Source of the DNA: Ampullaceana balthica
Lineage: Eukaryota; Mollusca; Gastropoda; Lymnaeidae
Reading direction: 5' to 3'
DNA: 64,000 nt
Assembly: GCA_944989445.1 (NCBI GenBank)
Contig: CALYLW010001085.1
Span: 356,694 to 420,693, forward strand
This document shows positions 54,601 to 62,407 of this stretch, one piece after another. Position 1 is the stretch's first letter. Every line of letters begins with the position of its first letter. The notes under the pieces are model-generated. The model was not told the origin of the DNA and did no database searches. It saw only the letters and a list, made by a program, of their open reading frames with translations. The position numbers and the translations under genes were made by a program.

Positions 54601-57572
54601 ACAATTATGCACATTAGGAAAAAAATTAATTATCTTTTTTAAGCATTGAGCTATAAAAATTAAGGGGACTCACCATTCTGTTTTCTACTAAACAAAAGCT
54701 TATCTTTGGGTCTAGAGTCTTCTATGCTCAGAGCCATCTGGATGATATTTGGTAGAAGAAAATAAAGAAAATTTTCCCTATCAGACTTGGAAATCCTCTT
54801 TAAGTACTTCAACATCCCGTACCACACGCAGCTCGGCTCCAGCTTTTTTTTTACATTGGACTGAATCTGAGACTTGAGACGATTCAAGGGGCTTGACGAG
54901 GAAGCGCTGCCTGACCTCAGGGTGGGGATGGAGCTGTACACGGTGTGCATCAGTCGGCTGAGTGGATTGCTGCACGTGGTGCTGACAGGCCGATCGGCTT
55001 GAATCGTTGTGTAGATTGTCTGCATGAACCATCCAGTTTCCTGCAAGTGCAAGTAAAAGCACCTTTATTACTTTTATTGATTTATCTCACAATGCGAAGT
55101 TTACTAAATTTAAAGAAGTAAAAGTAAAATCCACATAAAATTGTTCTCAAAGACAGAAAAAAAATAATACCAGGAGATCAATTTGGAAAAAAATATTTTT
55201 CAAATGTTTCCAGACGTGTGAGCCTTTTAAAAAATAAAATGATACTAAAAATGTGTAAAGCAAAGGTCCAACCTGATGTTGATTTCATTAAATCTGATTT
55301 TATTTCAAAACATTGCTTCCAAGCAAACCTTATTTACAGTAAAAAAAAATTTATTTTGAAATACTTTTTAGACTAACAAACAAAAATTATAGAAACAATA
55401 AAATGATCAGATTTCTCTGTCAAAGTTTATGAGTAGCTTGTTCATCTAGGCAGGCCTGTGGTTTCTACACTTGATTCTTATAAGTTGAGTGGCATTGATG
55501 TGGACTAACTCAATAATGTAGTTTATACTTCAACTCTCAATAATTGTTTTCCTCTCCATTGATGGTGTCATCAAACCACAACATCAAAAATGAAATGAAA
55601 TAATTGGCAAAAACCTGTTTCACTCTTTGATTTATGACATTAATTTGAGTTGTTCTTACATGAATGTATTCCATAACCAATATGTACTTTAAAAAATGAT
55701 AATGAGTTTTTGGTAACCTAATTATTGGTTGTAATATTACCATTTCAAAGTGCTGATTTTTTAAAATATTTATTATTTATTAAATCCCAAATTTCACATT
55801 CCCCTTAGCAAGGGTCAAGATGACGAGATGTTTGACTTGAGTGAAATAGAAAGTTTATCTAAGATAAAAAATGACAGATACTGTCTTCTCTCTTCCAGTG
55901 ATCTTCGAGACTTCCGGCTATTGTGTGATTCTACGAGATTTCAATAAAAATTACTGGATGTTATTATCTTCTTTCACTTTCGATCCATGTGTGAATTAGA
56001 TGTATTCACCCGAGGTGCCCGTAAATCGGCATTTTTTCACAGTGCATGTTAAATTATTATTAAACTTAATTCATTTTCTGATGCATTGATCATTTTATTT
56101 TTTAAGATAAACGAATATCTTTAGAAATGAAAATAAAGGTTTGTATCGAGAATCGACAGTGGTTTTTATATAATTAAATAAAAAATTATTATACTTTTAA
56201 AAGTTTGTTGTTGCTTTGTTCATTGTTACCAGTAAGATACGTGACTGTGACACTAACACGCGCGTGACGATGAAATCAAATCACTTTCTTAATATTCCAG
56301 TACATGTATATAATATTATTAATATCACTTTTGTCGTTCGAATTCTGATAAGGAATGATTTTTAAAAAAATTCGCCTAGACTTGTTGCCGGCCGAGGTCT
56401 AACACACAGCCCACAGCGTGCTGTGATCAACGGTCAAGGCCGCAATAGTTTTATTTATATTATTACAAGACTGAGGAAATTTGAGAGCGTTCTGATGGTA
56501 ACAGATATCCTGCACGTCAAAAGCATTAAACTTAAAATTACCATATTGATATGTTTATCTATTATTTTTTTTATTCGCTGATTCGATGGGCATTGCAAAC
56601 GCTAGTGTCTGCTAATGGGACTAGGCGAGGCGAAAACTTTGACCTTTTAACGCATGCGCAGACAATTGTAAACTGGTAACTTATTTTTAATTTAAATGGA
56701 ATCGAAACATGACAGAGACGTAATCAAAGTCCTTTACTTCAGCATAAATATATATATATATAAATTCCCGATTAGTCATAACTTTTCCAGACTTTCAAGG
56801 CAGATAATTTTTTTTAAAAGAATTCCCGACTTTTTCCCGTTTTCCTGAGTGGGAACCATGGTTATATTTAATTTTAAACGGTCCTTAAAAACGAACGGTC
56901 ATTACAACCTTAGGAAAGAGCGAAGAAATATTAGGGTTCCGATACGATTCCGATTAATCGTCCCATCACTAATTAACGCTAACTAATTAATCACGTACAT
57001 AAAGAAATTTCAAGCACATGTTAATATTTTGCCGCCATATTGGTTTTCGTTTTAACTCGATCATCGGTTATGTCGACGCCATTTTTCATACCCCAACGCC
57101 GTCGACTTAACCGGTTTCGACTGTACTTAATAACATTACATTACATGCAAGGTGGACAGAGAGATCAGAATAAAAATGTAGTTAGAAACCACATGGTGTG
57201 ATTTCAGATAATGTTAACAATATTCCTGATCATAAAGAACCTTTGAAAATTATCAACAAATCTGCTTACCAAATCTAAGATCACCCAACATACTTTTATT
57301 TATGAAGGGTGCACGATCATTATGACTACTGATATAATAAATTAACATTACTAATTCCTAATGGACATCATAAATAATAATATATAAAATAAAAATACAA
57401 ATAAAGACTGTATGAAATTTGAAAATTCTTATCCTCAAACCAATATCTCTTTTTACCCCACCTGATCAGTTATCCTTTCTTTCATTAGCCGACCTTGTAG
57501 GTCTAGCAGCAGTTCCTTTATCAAGTACCAGTTTGGAAGATCAGGAGGCAGCTTCACTTCGGCTGGGCCCAT
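31173..57572 (-). CDS. PARG-AKAP composite: poly(ADP-ribose) glycohydrolase split by an A-kinase-anchor region, 17 exons
   Basis: Exons in transcript order: 57462-57572, 54674-55040, 53852-53993, 53348-53447, 49763-49882, 49487-49543, 46548-46721, 46103-46259, 43828-45632, 38939-41874 (one-base frame break near 39.8 kb), 38104-38610, 37144-37228, 35830-36010, 34148-34882, 32599-32961, 31854-32012, 31173-31439. All introns are GT-AG and phases agree throughout except at that break. About 2,750 residues. Residues 1-409 carry the PARG accessory and first macrodomain half, including VDFANQSIGGGVLGRARVQ-EE. Residues about 410-2,610 are Ser/Pro/Gln-rich with at least five helices matching A-x-x-h-h-x-x-h-h-x-x-h. 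The last 141 residues are the second PARG half (TGNWGCG, IYYTFGDQ, LTVGQL) plus a tail ending PLFDFL. PARG removes poly(ADP-ribose); AKAPs tether PKA. A dual role is inference. The start codon is uncertain. Confidence 0.88.
31680..31853 (-). repeat. 39-bp tandem array of 5' splice-site copies after PARG-AKAP exon 16
   Basis: On the minus strand each unit reads CATCAGTCTTTGACACAG|GT followed by ACATAATAATATCAATATT. The exon itself ends GATCAGTCTTTGGCACAG|GT. Four further donor copies follow the real one. 39 is divisible by three and the frame stays open through all of them. Confidence 0.92.
31854..32012 (-). CDS. PARG-AKAP exon 16: second half of the PARG core
   Basis: 53 codons encoding [20 protein letters not shown] then QWIAASVARSPLLIYYTFGD and QSLAQ. 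It aligns with human PARG [27 protein letters not shown]. Substitutions are Phe-to-Tyr and Gly-to-Gln in GAFGGD. The QWIAAS stretch is also what the AKAP11/SPHKAP tail has at this position. The donor ACAG|GTACAT starts a 39-bp tandem array. Confidence 0.95.
32262..32572 (-). repeat. Diverged copy of the AAATCC dispersed element
   Basis: TACTCCCTTTATTCTCG at one side and TAAATAAAGGGAGTA at the other, with CTGCCTGCAAAATTTCAG inside, as in the copy at 34931. It is intronic. Confidence 0.55.
32599..32961 (-). CDS. PARG-AKAP exon 15: acidic stretch and anchoring-type helix
   Basis: 121 codons without an ATG, so easily missed. A basic opening (KKNFRKKKSES) leads to a Ser-rich run, an acidic tract (ESGDEEEEGADTEQ) and VEQFADDLCSHVVTEALQQC, then KKNKWLR. 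The acceptor is TTCTTCCCAG and the donor CGG|GTGAGT, with phase 0 at both ends. Confidence 0.9.
33290..34023. repeat. 31-bp minisatellite, about 24 copies
   Basis: The unit contains ACTGGTGGTATACTGGTGCC and CATCACACTAC. Because 31 is not divisible by three and the unit has no stop in any + frame, three long overlapping open frames appear. They are artefacts. It lies in the intron between exons 14 and 15. Confidence 0.97.
34148..34882 (-). CDS. PARG-AKAP exon 14: two anchoring-type helices
   Basis: 245 codons, phase 0 at both ends. It opens DYASYFAGRVVQEAVCVLRC, in which A-GR-VV-QE-AV-CV-L is a full consensus match. It then has VNLFAENLTDQIMRDALLAT, a near match with the F-A-x-x-L lead-in typical of AKAP11/SPHKAP. 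The remainder is Ser/Pro-rich with short basic clusters. The acceptor is TTTCCAATCAG and the donor TTGG|GTAAGT. Confidence 0.9.
34931..35416 (+). repeat. Copy of the AAATCC dispersed element
   Basis: Starts AAATCCTTAATATTAACTTG and ends ATAAAGGATTTATAGTCA. It shares the GTGCGTATTATATTGAACAA core with the copy at 12285-12800. It is intronic. Confidence 0.7.
35830..36010 (-). CDS. PARG-AKAP exon 13
   Basis: Encodes SMSQSSRSHRRHPQLDRSRS (Arg/Ser-rich), then ETEYWFPPPKFVGDEFQLEY and NRQHSQEELQ. The acceptor is TGCTTGCAG and the donor CAG|GTAGAG. Confidence 0.85.
36133..37110. mobile_element. TTAA-flanked MITE, host copy split by a second copy
   Basis: The left end CTCATTCGCCCCTGATGCGA at 36133 follows TTAA. 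The body continues to 36527 and resumes at 37025 with AAAAGAAACACATTTTCCTA, homologous to the matching point of the inner copy. Its right end is worn. Another fragment lies at about 55885-56120. Confidence 0.75.
36528..37020. mobile_element. TTAA-flanked MITE inserted into another copy of itself
   Basis: 493 bp with perfect 15-bp inverted ends, CTCATTAGCTCCTGA and TCAGGAGCTAATGAG, and TTAA on both sides. A TTAA duplication points to piggyBac-type transposition. It is intronic between exons 12 and 13. Confidence 0.85.
37144..37228 (-). CDS. PARG-AKAP exon 12 (small)
   Basis: 85 bases encoding GSRRSSVSIFRDSTLANLEN then ELLNTSFT. It starts in phase 1 after TTATTCAAG and ends in phase 2 at AG|GTCTGG. 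It is required to reconcile the phases of exons 11 and 13, which otherwise do not join. Confidence 0.82.
37540..38090. repeat. ~30-bp tandem array
   Basis: The unit contains GTGTGACAGCTGAAATGTGT and GAACTTAGT, about 18 diverged copies. The array ends 14 bp from the exon 11 donor. Confidence 0.93.
38104..38610 (-). CDS. PARG-AKAP exon 11
   Basis: Encodes GSRIHSHYDSFASNIFSSSS, basic Ser-rich sequence, then FKDPVLSRFAEELMKADTSV and PELVIVGSHASSSSTG. The FAEEL helix resembles the F-A-x-x-L helices of AKAP11/SPHKAP. The acceptor is TTTCCCCAG and the donor AACAG|GTTAGC, with phase 1 at both ends. Confidence 0.85.
38939..41874 (-). CDS. PARG-AKAP exon 10: largest insert exon, with VNTR and a frame break
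   Basis: Starts EISESLQKHSHGVIEEEGG after TTCATCCAG, followed by YASQMVTSAVRNGVATGV (near-match anchoring helix). A nine-copy 16-residue repeat follows, then a basic Ser-rich region. The first frame stops at 39805. Coding character continues one base over, from about 39840, as RPKLIRFVNTLAELSLSQG. The second part has two full-match helices, NWFANKIINEVFFHVIAEI and AYQAAASIVSQVFQTISDSM, plus KMVKF, a possible PP1-docking motif. It ends in phase 1 at ACAG|GTGAGG. The break may be an assembly error, a true lesion or an undetected intron. Confidence 0.8.
41240..41665 (-). repeat. Coding VNTR, 48-bp unit, nine copies
   Basis: Each unit encodes MPVHVPKVASSIPTPE (Q at the last position in some). 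The array is wholly inside PARG-AKAP exon 10 and in frame. Nucleotide identity between copies is very high, implying recent expansion or homogenisation. Confidence 0.97.
42364..42575. mobile_element. Short hAT-type MITE
   Basis: Ends CAGCGGTTCGCATCTTGAGG and GGTTGGGAACCACTG, with an exact 8-bp duplication CTTTAGAC. Intronic. Confidence 0.88.
42856..43161. mobile_element. Short hAT-type MITE
   Basis: Ends CATTGCTTTTCAAAGTGG and ATTTTGAGAAGCACTG, with an exact 8-bp duplication ATCTAAAT. Intronic. A similar end at about 10868 (CAGTGCTTCTCAAAGTGG) may be a broken relative. Confidence 0.88.
43828..45632 (-). CDS. PARG-AKAP exon 9: first large insert exon
   Basis: 602 codons. Near the start it has AAGMVTSVICDAFQRA, a full match to the A-x-x-hh-x-x-hh-x-x-h anchoring-helix pattern. 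The rest is Ser/Pro/Thr-rich and probably disordered, with degenerate ASIPEHG/ERG copies and a long Ser/Gly tract near the end (GARSSGSCGGPNSSSNSTWG). It starts in phase 1 after a (TA)n tract and TTTGTGCAG, and ends in phase 0 before GTAAGA. Confidence 0.85.
45650..45680. repeat. (TA)n microsatellite next to the exon 9 acceptor
   Basis: About 14 TA dinucleotides, 15-45 bases upstream of the acceptor in transcript orientation. Confidence 0.95.
46103..46259 (-). CDS. PARG-AKAP exon 8: PARG core up to the insertion point
   Basis: Encodes TLRMVAIDALSYRDVPTLRQ, then VMRDLNKALIGFCRLPATDD. It aligns with the human PARG IVAIDALHFRR...RELNKAYCGF block. It ends DQ plus one base before GTTGGA. In ordinary PARG, TGNWGCG follows within about 15-20 residues; here the AKAP-like insert follows. 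Confidence 0.95.
46478..46562 (-). repeat. Duplicated 5' splice site of PARG-AKAP exon 7
   Basis: The exon ends ACTGCCAACAAG|GTAAGCTG. Fifty-seven bases on in the transcript AATGCCAACAAAGTAAGCTG appears. The intervening frame is open (VSCTRLNDWMVIFKNNANK), so use of the second donor would add 19 residues. Confidence 0.8.
46548..46721 (-). CDS. PARG-AKAP exon 7: catalytic glutamates and adenine-stacking tyrosine
   Basis: 58 codons starting EEIKFCVCPELMTAMLFMES, then HNEAISVSGFEQFSCCTGYA. The opening EE aligns with human catalytic Glu755/Glu756, and the Tyr of TGYA aligns with Tyr795. Another nearby tyrosine (EQY in human) is Phe here. It ends AACAAG|GTAAGC; this donor is duplicated 57 bases further on in the transcript. 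Confidence 0.95.
46893..48533 (-). repeat. AAATCC dispersed element interrupted by a hAT-like insertion
   Basis: AACAACCCCGTAAAAACA to GACTATAAATCCC at 46895-46933, then, after the insertion, ATAATCCCTTATACATGAG to ATGAGGGATTTAAAAAA. Minus orientation, intronic. Confidence 0.75.
46934..48111. mobile_element. hAT-like element, 1.18 kb, with CAGGCCTGCCAACC ends
   Basis: CAGGCCTGCCAACCTGCC at the left and GGGAGGGTTGGCAGGCCTG at the right. Flanks ATAAATCCC / ATAATCCC are consistent with an 8-bp duplication that lost a base. No intact transposase is seen. Confidence 0.75.
49046..49481. repeat. 70-bp tandem array, six copies, beside the exon 6 donor
   Basis: The unit contains GTGTCCTAGGTCTGGTACCC and TAGCGACTCGCTATCATTGA. 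The last partial unit runs to within about six bases of the PARG-AKAP exon 6 donor. Confidence 0.95.
49487..49543 (-). CDS. PARG-AKAP exon 6: PARG signature micro-exon
   Basis: 57 bases encoding VDFANQSIGGGVLGRARVQ, flanked by CCCCATCAG and GTAAGG. Together with the EE that opens exon 7 it forms the GGG-(6-8)-QEE hallmark of PARG. It is too short to show in a simple reading-frame scan and was found by looking for the signature. Confidence 0.95.
49763..49882 (-). CDS. PARG-AKAP exon 5: start of the macrodomain
   Basis: 40 codons, phase 0 at both ends. Encodes VVTPTWILKFDELAQCEMNL, CSVKVFPQGVIEDSGPEVIQ. The GVIED..G...Q segment precedes the PARG signature. The acceptor CTGTCTCAG|GTCG is the last copy of a roughly 28-unit tandem array. 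Confidence 0.92.
49883..50868 (-). repeat. 34/35-bp array of 3' splice-site copies before PARG-AKAP exon 5
   Basis: On the minus strand each unit reads TTATATTTCCCTGTCTCAG|G TCATAACACCCACC. The exon itself begins CTGTCTCAG|GTCGTAACACCCACCTGG. About 28 copies of acceptor plus first 15 exon bases precede the real exon. Confidence 0.96.
50869..53347. other. Long AT-rich intron 4 of PARG-AKAP
   Basis: No exon recognised. About 51529-51986 has hAT-like character: the left part AGGGGTGCGGAAATTATCG and the right part ATTAATCCATAACAGCCCT are roughly inverted, with internal ATCGATTAA runs. Target duplication is unclear. Confidence 0.45.
53348..53447 (-). CDS. PARG-AKAP exon 4: PARG accessory domain
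   Basis: Encodes LPSQVSKLRCILHYFECVVE then RGMTITGNIVFTRK, equivalent to the PARG KLK.LLHYF....P.G.V.F.R block. The acceptor is TATTTCAG and the donor AAG|GTAACT. Confidence 0.92.
53852..53993 (-). CDS. PARG-AKAP exon 3: PARG accessory domain
   Basis: Encodes GGSTSLSRQFVGSVVACFFL then CLFPERNREITSNMNIVNFT and TFFKHLQ. This is the counterpart of the PARG segment with LSQ.QIASLLANAFFCTFPRRN. It starts in phase 1 after TTTGTGCAG and ends in phase 2 before GTAAGT. Confidence 0.92.
54674..55040 (-). CDS. PARG-AKAP exon 2: PARG helical accessory domain
   Basis: Starts ETGWFMQTIYTTIQ, matching the WELIQ region of PARG. After a Ser-rich stretch it reads YLKRISKSDRENFLYFLLPN and IIQMALSIEDSRPK, corresponding to the human block ending LLPKIVKLAL. 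The acceptor is CTTGCAG; it ends in phase 1 before GTGAGT. Confidence 0.9.
55041..57461. other. Intron 1 of PARG-AKAP
   Basis: Contains a partial copy of the TTAA MITE family near 55885-56120 (TCTTCGAGACTTCCGGCTAT) and a short (TA)n tract at 56750. No exon recognised. Confidence 0.5.
57462..57572 (-). CDS. PARG-AKAP exon 1 (first confident coding exon)
   Basis: 37 codons from the first in-frame ATG, encoding MGPAEVKLPPDLPNWYLIKE and LLLDLQGRLMKERITDQ. It ends in phase 0 at CAG|GTGGGG. VKLPPDLPN resembles the VKMP..N segment before the PARG accessory domain. Upstream bases in another frame are also open and end in TAA overlapping this ATG (TAATG). The true N-terminus may therefore be longer if a base is miscalled, or the upstream frame may be a uORF. 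Confidence 0.65.
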
Positions 57573-58635
57573 TATGTCAACCGATGAATACAAACTGTAA
57601 CAAACCAGTAAAGCCAGTCTTCAACCAACTGATCCAGATTCCATTTTTTTTGGTTACATCTTCCTGAAAACAAAAAGTGGCACTTCAACAATTGAGCTCA
57701 GATCCCATCAGTCAGGTGGCCATAAAAAAATCAGTAAAATGTGCTAGTATTTAATTATTTGTTTTATTCCCGGTATTAATGACACACAATCATTTATTAT
57801 GCAATGTAGATTGGATTTTTTAAAAATTAAGCTGAGCAAAAAACAATTCCGGGGTTTCAAAAAGAAAATTAACACAAACACCATGCCATAATCATAACAG
57901 ACACTCATTAACTTCATAACTGAACTGAGAACTGTAACACTCGTTGCATGAGTGCAAGTGCAGTAACTCTTAAATTTGAGTTTGAGCAAGTCATAAATTC
58001 ATATGCCGTAAGTTAATTATCTTTACGGGAAAACACATTTTCAGAGAATAATACTAGACCTTATAAAGAATCCTGATCGTGGTGCCTAATTTAGATAACA
58101 CCTTTTAAAAATCTATTTATAGTTTTAATACTTTATTATGTACATTAAGGATCCTCCGCATTTTATGAAGACTTCCATGTTTGTTGTCATGTGCGCGCGC
58201 AGTTCAAGGGAAACTACTGTAATTAATTTTGATTAATACATGTTCTTAATCCATTTTACTTATTTTATCTTATGCATTTTGTTGTTGTAGGTCGAGTTAA
58301 TTAAAATTCCAATGACCCGGCAAATAATTGTACTGGCAAGCTTCATCAAGCATGGGCCTGCTCACCTTAAATTTTTTTTTGCACCTTCAAGCCCAGTGCA
58401 AGTAAATTTGAAAGTGGGAACCCTAACACTAACACGGCACGGCGCAACTTTTTTTTTACCCCACTCCACGCAATAAAACAACCTATGCCATGCAAATGTA
58501 TATACTATGAACAATTTTTTTTGTATGTTTACCCTTATAATCTCACAATATTGTTTTAAGTAGTTGATTATTTATTCTTCATTAATTTTATATCTCCAAG
58601 TTTTGGTTACGCAGCTCTCTAAAGCATAGGCCTAC

Positions 58636-58760
58636 CTGGGATTTCACCCACTGACATCGTTGGCTGAAAACTTGCTGCCTCATCTAAACTGAAAGCTGAA
58701 CGCAGATTCCTTATGCACGACGAAATGACAACCGACGCGGCCTATATGGCATTAACTTTC
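58636..58760 (-). other. Possible 5' untranslated exon of the PARG-AKAP gene
   Basis: On the minus strand an ATG (ATGTCAGTGGGTGAAATC) runs seven codons to a good donor, CCCAG|GTAGGC at 58636. Joined to the stretch before exon 1, it would read a 34-codon frame ending in TAA that overlaps the exon 1 ATG. There is no homology support and the upper boundary is a guess. Confidence 0.3.
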
Positions 58761-58879
58761 ATCAAGTTACTTTGGAGAAAATAAATTAACCATGCGCCCC
58801 TTATGGCGGGCAAGAAGGCGCGTCAAACGCCCCCCTCCCTCACACTTTGCCTTTTTTAAAGAAACGGCATCCTTCGTCT

Positions 58880-59215
58880 CGCAAGACGATGGTGCATCAC
58901 CGGTTGCATTTCGTCGTGTGGCTGAGCAGTCCTATCTTTGAGTGACAGTCATTTCCACAGCTTTTGCACACGAGTTCTGTGCTTATCAATATTTTGGCCT
59001 CCTCCATCCTTCGCTCCTCGGCTACTATGACACCCTCTTTGACAACTGTGCACCACGTAGATCGGTCTTCTGATTTACATTCCCAGTCAAGTGTTCTTAT
59101 TCTGGCTGCTTTCATGTCTCTCTGGCAGACATCTTTAAATCGCAGACGTGGGCGACCTGTCTTCCTCTTTCCCGATGCCAGTTTTCCATATAGGAGGTCC
59201 TTGGGGATGCGACAG
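58880..59215 (-). mobile_element. LINE 3'-end fragment
   Basis: Minus-strand frames give GRPRLRFKDVCQRDMKAARI continuing to CKSEDRSTWCTVVKEGV, and end CKSCGNDCHSKIGLLSHTTK, a zinc-knuckle-like tail typical of non-LTR elements. It is shifted and truncated. Confidence 0.85.
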
Positions 59216-59219
59216 GCCT

Positions 59220-59428
59220 CTCCCGGGACTCAGGCCACGCCCCACGACTATGTGGTGATTGTGTGGCACAATGCCCACCCACCACTGTTTCCCTTTCTAG
59301 TGTCAGGAGCTGAGAGGACTCAAGGACACCCTTATCCACGGGAACAAATCCCTGCTTTCACAGAGATTTGAGCCCGCGACTCTCGGTACACCATCCAGCG
59401 CGCATCCCGCTCGACCACTGTGATATGT
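59220..59428 (-). mobile_element. tRNA-derived SINE abutting the LINE fragment
   Basis: Minus strand starts GTGGTCGAGCGGGATGCGCG, with B-box-like GTCGCGGGCTCAAATCTC. It matches the SINE at 14369 through GCAGGGAYTTGTTCC. It joins the LINE tail directly. Confidence 0.72.
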
Positions 59429-60430
59429 CTACATCGATTGTACATATCTTTGCTTTTTTCCTATCACATAACATACAGAGCGTACGCATTGTATAAATGT
59501 CATGCGTTATAAATATAATAGTACGATAATATACTCTATTATAGCGTTCGTACTGTTATTCTGATATAGTATAGTAATTAGGATTTGGCTTTTCACTATG
59601 TTACGTCTTAATACACCTACCGATCAACACAGGGTATGGGCCTTTGTGTATTTATTATGTCAGCTTTACAATGATGTCGACTTTTGTCGTCAGAAAATTG
59701 TTAGAAATTAAAACTGTCACTGAACTAATATGACTATTCAAATATGTGGATTGCATCCCCTGTGTCTAAAATAGGGAAAGATTCTCTGGTCATAAAATGT
59801 GAACGCAAGGGAAAGTATTATCACGAAGAAAGAGACCTTATTTTTAAAATAACATTATCTCCCTTTAAAACACCAAATTTCTGCAAAATACACAATCTGC
59901 ACCTTGATTCCGGTGTCGGTACTAAAGACTAATAAATAAAGAGTGGGAATTACAACTAACTGTAGAATTCAGCTAAAACAACTTGAAAACCTACCCTGAG
60001 TTCTAATGTTAGTCTATTTCTTTAACGTTAAAAAAAGCAGGAGCATTTTTCTGGATTGGAAAACTTGATTCTGTAAACACAATATAGTCTACTTGATTTG
60101 ATGCTTTGACAGATTTATGGGGGCTTTTCATTACCCCACGTATGTAAAGTGTCCACGTAATGAGTTTTCAGTTACTCTTTGTGTGAAGTCTATTAAAGTG
60201 TGCCAGATGGTGTGCCAGATGGTGAGAGTACATACAACTTGTCTGGACCCGTTTGTCCGTAGAAAGGGGCCAATTTTATTGGGGTCCGAGTGAACCGAGA
60301 GCATTTAGTTAATTTAGTAGGTATGTAAAGGTATTTAGCCATCTTATGCTCAGCTGTCAATTAATTTCTTCTTTTATTTCTATTTATTTCGTCTAGATCT
60401 TTTTAACTCTAACTACAGCTTATCCCATCT
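59429..60430. other. Intergenic DNA, nothing recognised
   Basis: AT-rich. A 62-codon open frame at 59744 has no family similarity and no splice support. Confidence 0.4.
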
Positions 60431-60435
60431 GCAAT

Positions 60436-60690
60436 TTCTTTCCACCAGATTCATAGCCATACCATCTGCAATTTATTTCCACCAGATTCATAGCTATACC
60501 ATCTGCAATTTCTTTCCACCAGATTCATAGCCATACCATCTGCAATTTATTTCCACCAGATTCATAGCTATACCATCTGCAATTTATTTCCACCAGATTC
60601 ATAGCCATACCATCTGCAATTTATTTCCACCAGATTCATAGCTATACCATCTGCAATTCCTTTCCATCAGATTCATAGCTATACCACCAT
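60436..60690. repeat. 37-bp tandem array, about seven copies
   Basis: The unit contains CCATCTGCAATTTATTTCCA and CCAGATTCATAGCTA. Confidence 0.95.
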
Positions 60691-62407
60691 GATATAAACT
60701 CATTCCAGCCCTCTGCTACTTTATCAACCTTTTTTTCATTTTTTGTATTCTTAATTATTTGTAAATAGAATACTAAATACATGTATATATTTTTTATACA
60801 GCATCATTTTTATCACGTTAATAAGTCTCACAAATACAAATAGGGTAAAAGACAAGACAAAATACAAAATGTTATGCAACAGTTATTGAAACATAATTAT
60901 CTTAGTGATAACGAATACAGTACATATTTATTCTAGTGTTTAGTGAGGTAGTCAAAGTCATCCCCACAGTGAATTTCTTTGGTAAAAAATGATTAATAGG
61001 ACATACTTAAAAAAAAACGCAGCTATATAAAGCTTTAGTAACACAACAAACTTGTCGTGGCACATAAAATATCAAAGTCAACATGGAACATCAATTTACA
61101 ATTGAAAATACATTGTTCCAATAATATGTTTAGAAACATCTTCATCTATGAATGGGACTCGACTCTTGTGTTTCCCCTGATGTCCATGTCTATATGTAGC
61201 TATAACCATCGGCCGTCAAGTCATTATATTTAAGTTATTTGATATATACTAATTAGTCTTTTAATTTTAGCTTTTACTGTTACACCATCTGTGAAATTAG
61301 TACTATAAACAGAACTTGCATTTTTCCGAGGCTCTGCATTTGTTTTTCTTTTTCTCTGTCTGGGGCATTGACTAATATATCAGATAAATTATTTTTTTAA
61401 TGGACTATAAAATGGGTTAGAGTAAGAGGTAGACATTAAATAATTTATCATCTTTATCATTTGAAGATTCATGACGCTTTAAAAAAAATTCAGGATTGTT
61501 TTTCTAAAACTGGTTTATAGTTTTTCTGCTGAGTTTTCAAGGTGCTTCAAAAGTGCTGGGACTTTGTCTCAAAGAATGGTTTTGCCTTTATTATTGGCAA
61601 ATATACTTTTGTAAGTGGTTAGTAGTTGGCAACTCTTTTTTAAACTGCGTGACTCAATAAAGAGCAACATCGAGAGGCTTACAGAGCTGTTACACATTGG
61701 TGAAGAAAACTAAACTCAATATCATCATAAGTGTCAGCTGAAATATTTAAGTTAAAGAATTAAAATATATAGTTATTTCTCGTTTTTTTTTCTGTGAGGG
61801 GGAGGGGAGGCATAGGGGGTAAAATATGATATAGGTGAAATTGCGTGGCCTGGGTGCGGACATTACAGGCAACACTATCTTCTTAGGGGAATGTGCCATA
61901 ATGAAAAATAAATTTAAATTAAATTACATTTTTATTTATAATTTGCGACTGTTAAGTGTGCCCTGCTAATAAAGAATAAAAAATTGAAGTTGCGTTGCTT
62001 GTTATTTGTGTTTGAGTAAAGGCAACGTTTAGTATAATTCTCTGACCTGTGTTAAGACATTCCGTAAGAGATGCTCCTTTCTGAAATTGAAATACACCAG
62101 TTCCACTTTTTGAAAAGGAAGTCTTTTGTTTCAGAAAAAAATGGGGGAATTCAGCAAAGTCACACGACAAGATGAAAAATTCAAAAGTCATTTCCCATAG
62201 CTATCAAAAGAAATATTCTTCAATATCATGTCTGTCTAATGTGAGAAAATATTTCAGCCGTAGATCTCTCATCAGATAGAAATTGTACTGCTTTTGCTGT
62301 TGATTTTGCCAAACAAAATCAATTTATTCATGGTGGAAACTGCTTCATAAGTTATTCAAGCATCAGAAGAGCACATATGCAAAACACAGGCAGCATGGCC
62401 TAGGGCC
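60691..62407. other. AT-rich intergenic DNA, nothing recognised
   Basis: No exon with a family match was seen on either strand. Confidence 0.4.

Noticed and set aside
58897..59371. Zinc-finger-like protein gene
   Set aside because: The Cys/His tail with SKIGLLSHTTKC and GRPRLRFKD is a LINE C-terminus, truncated and frameshifted, fused to a SINE.
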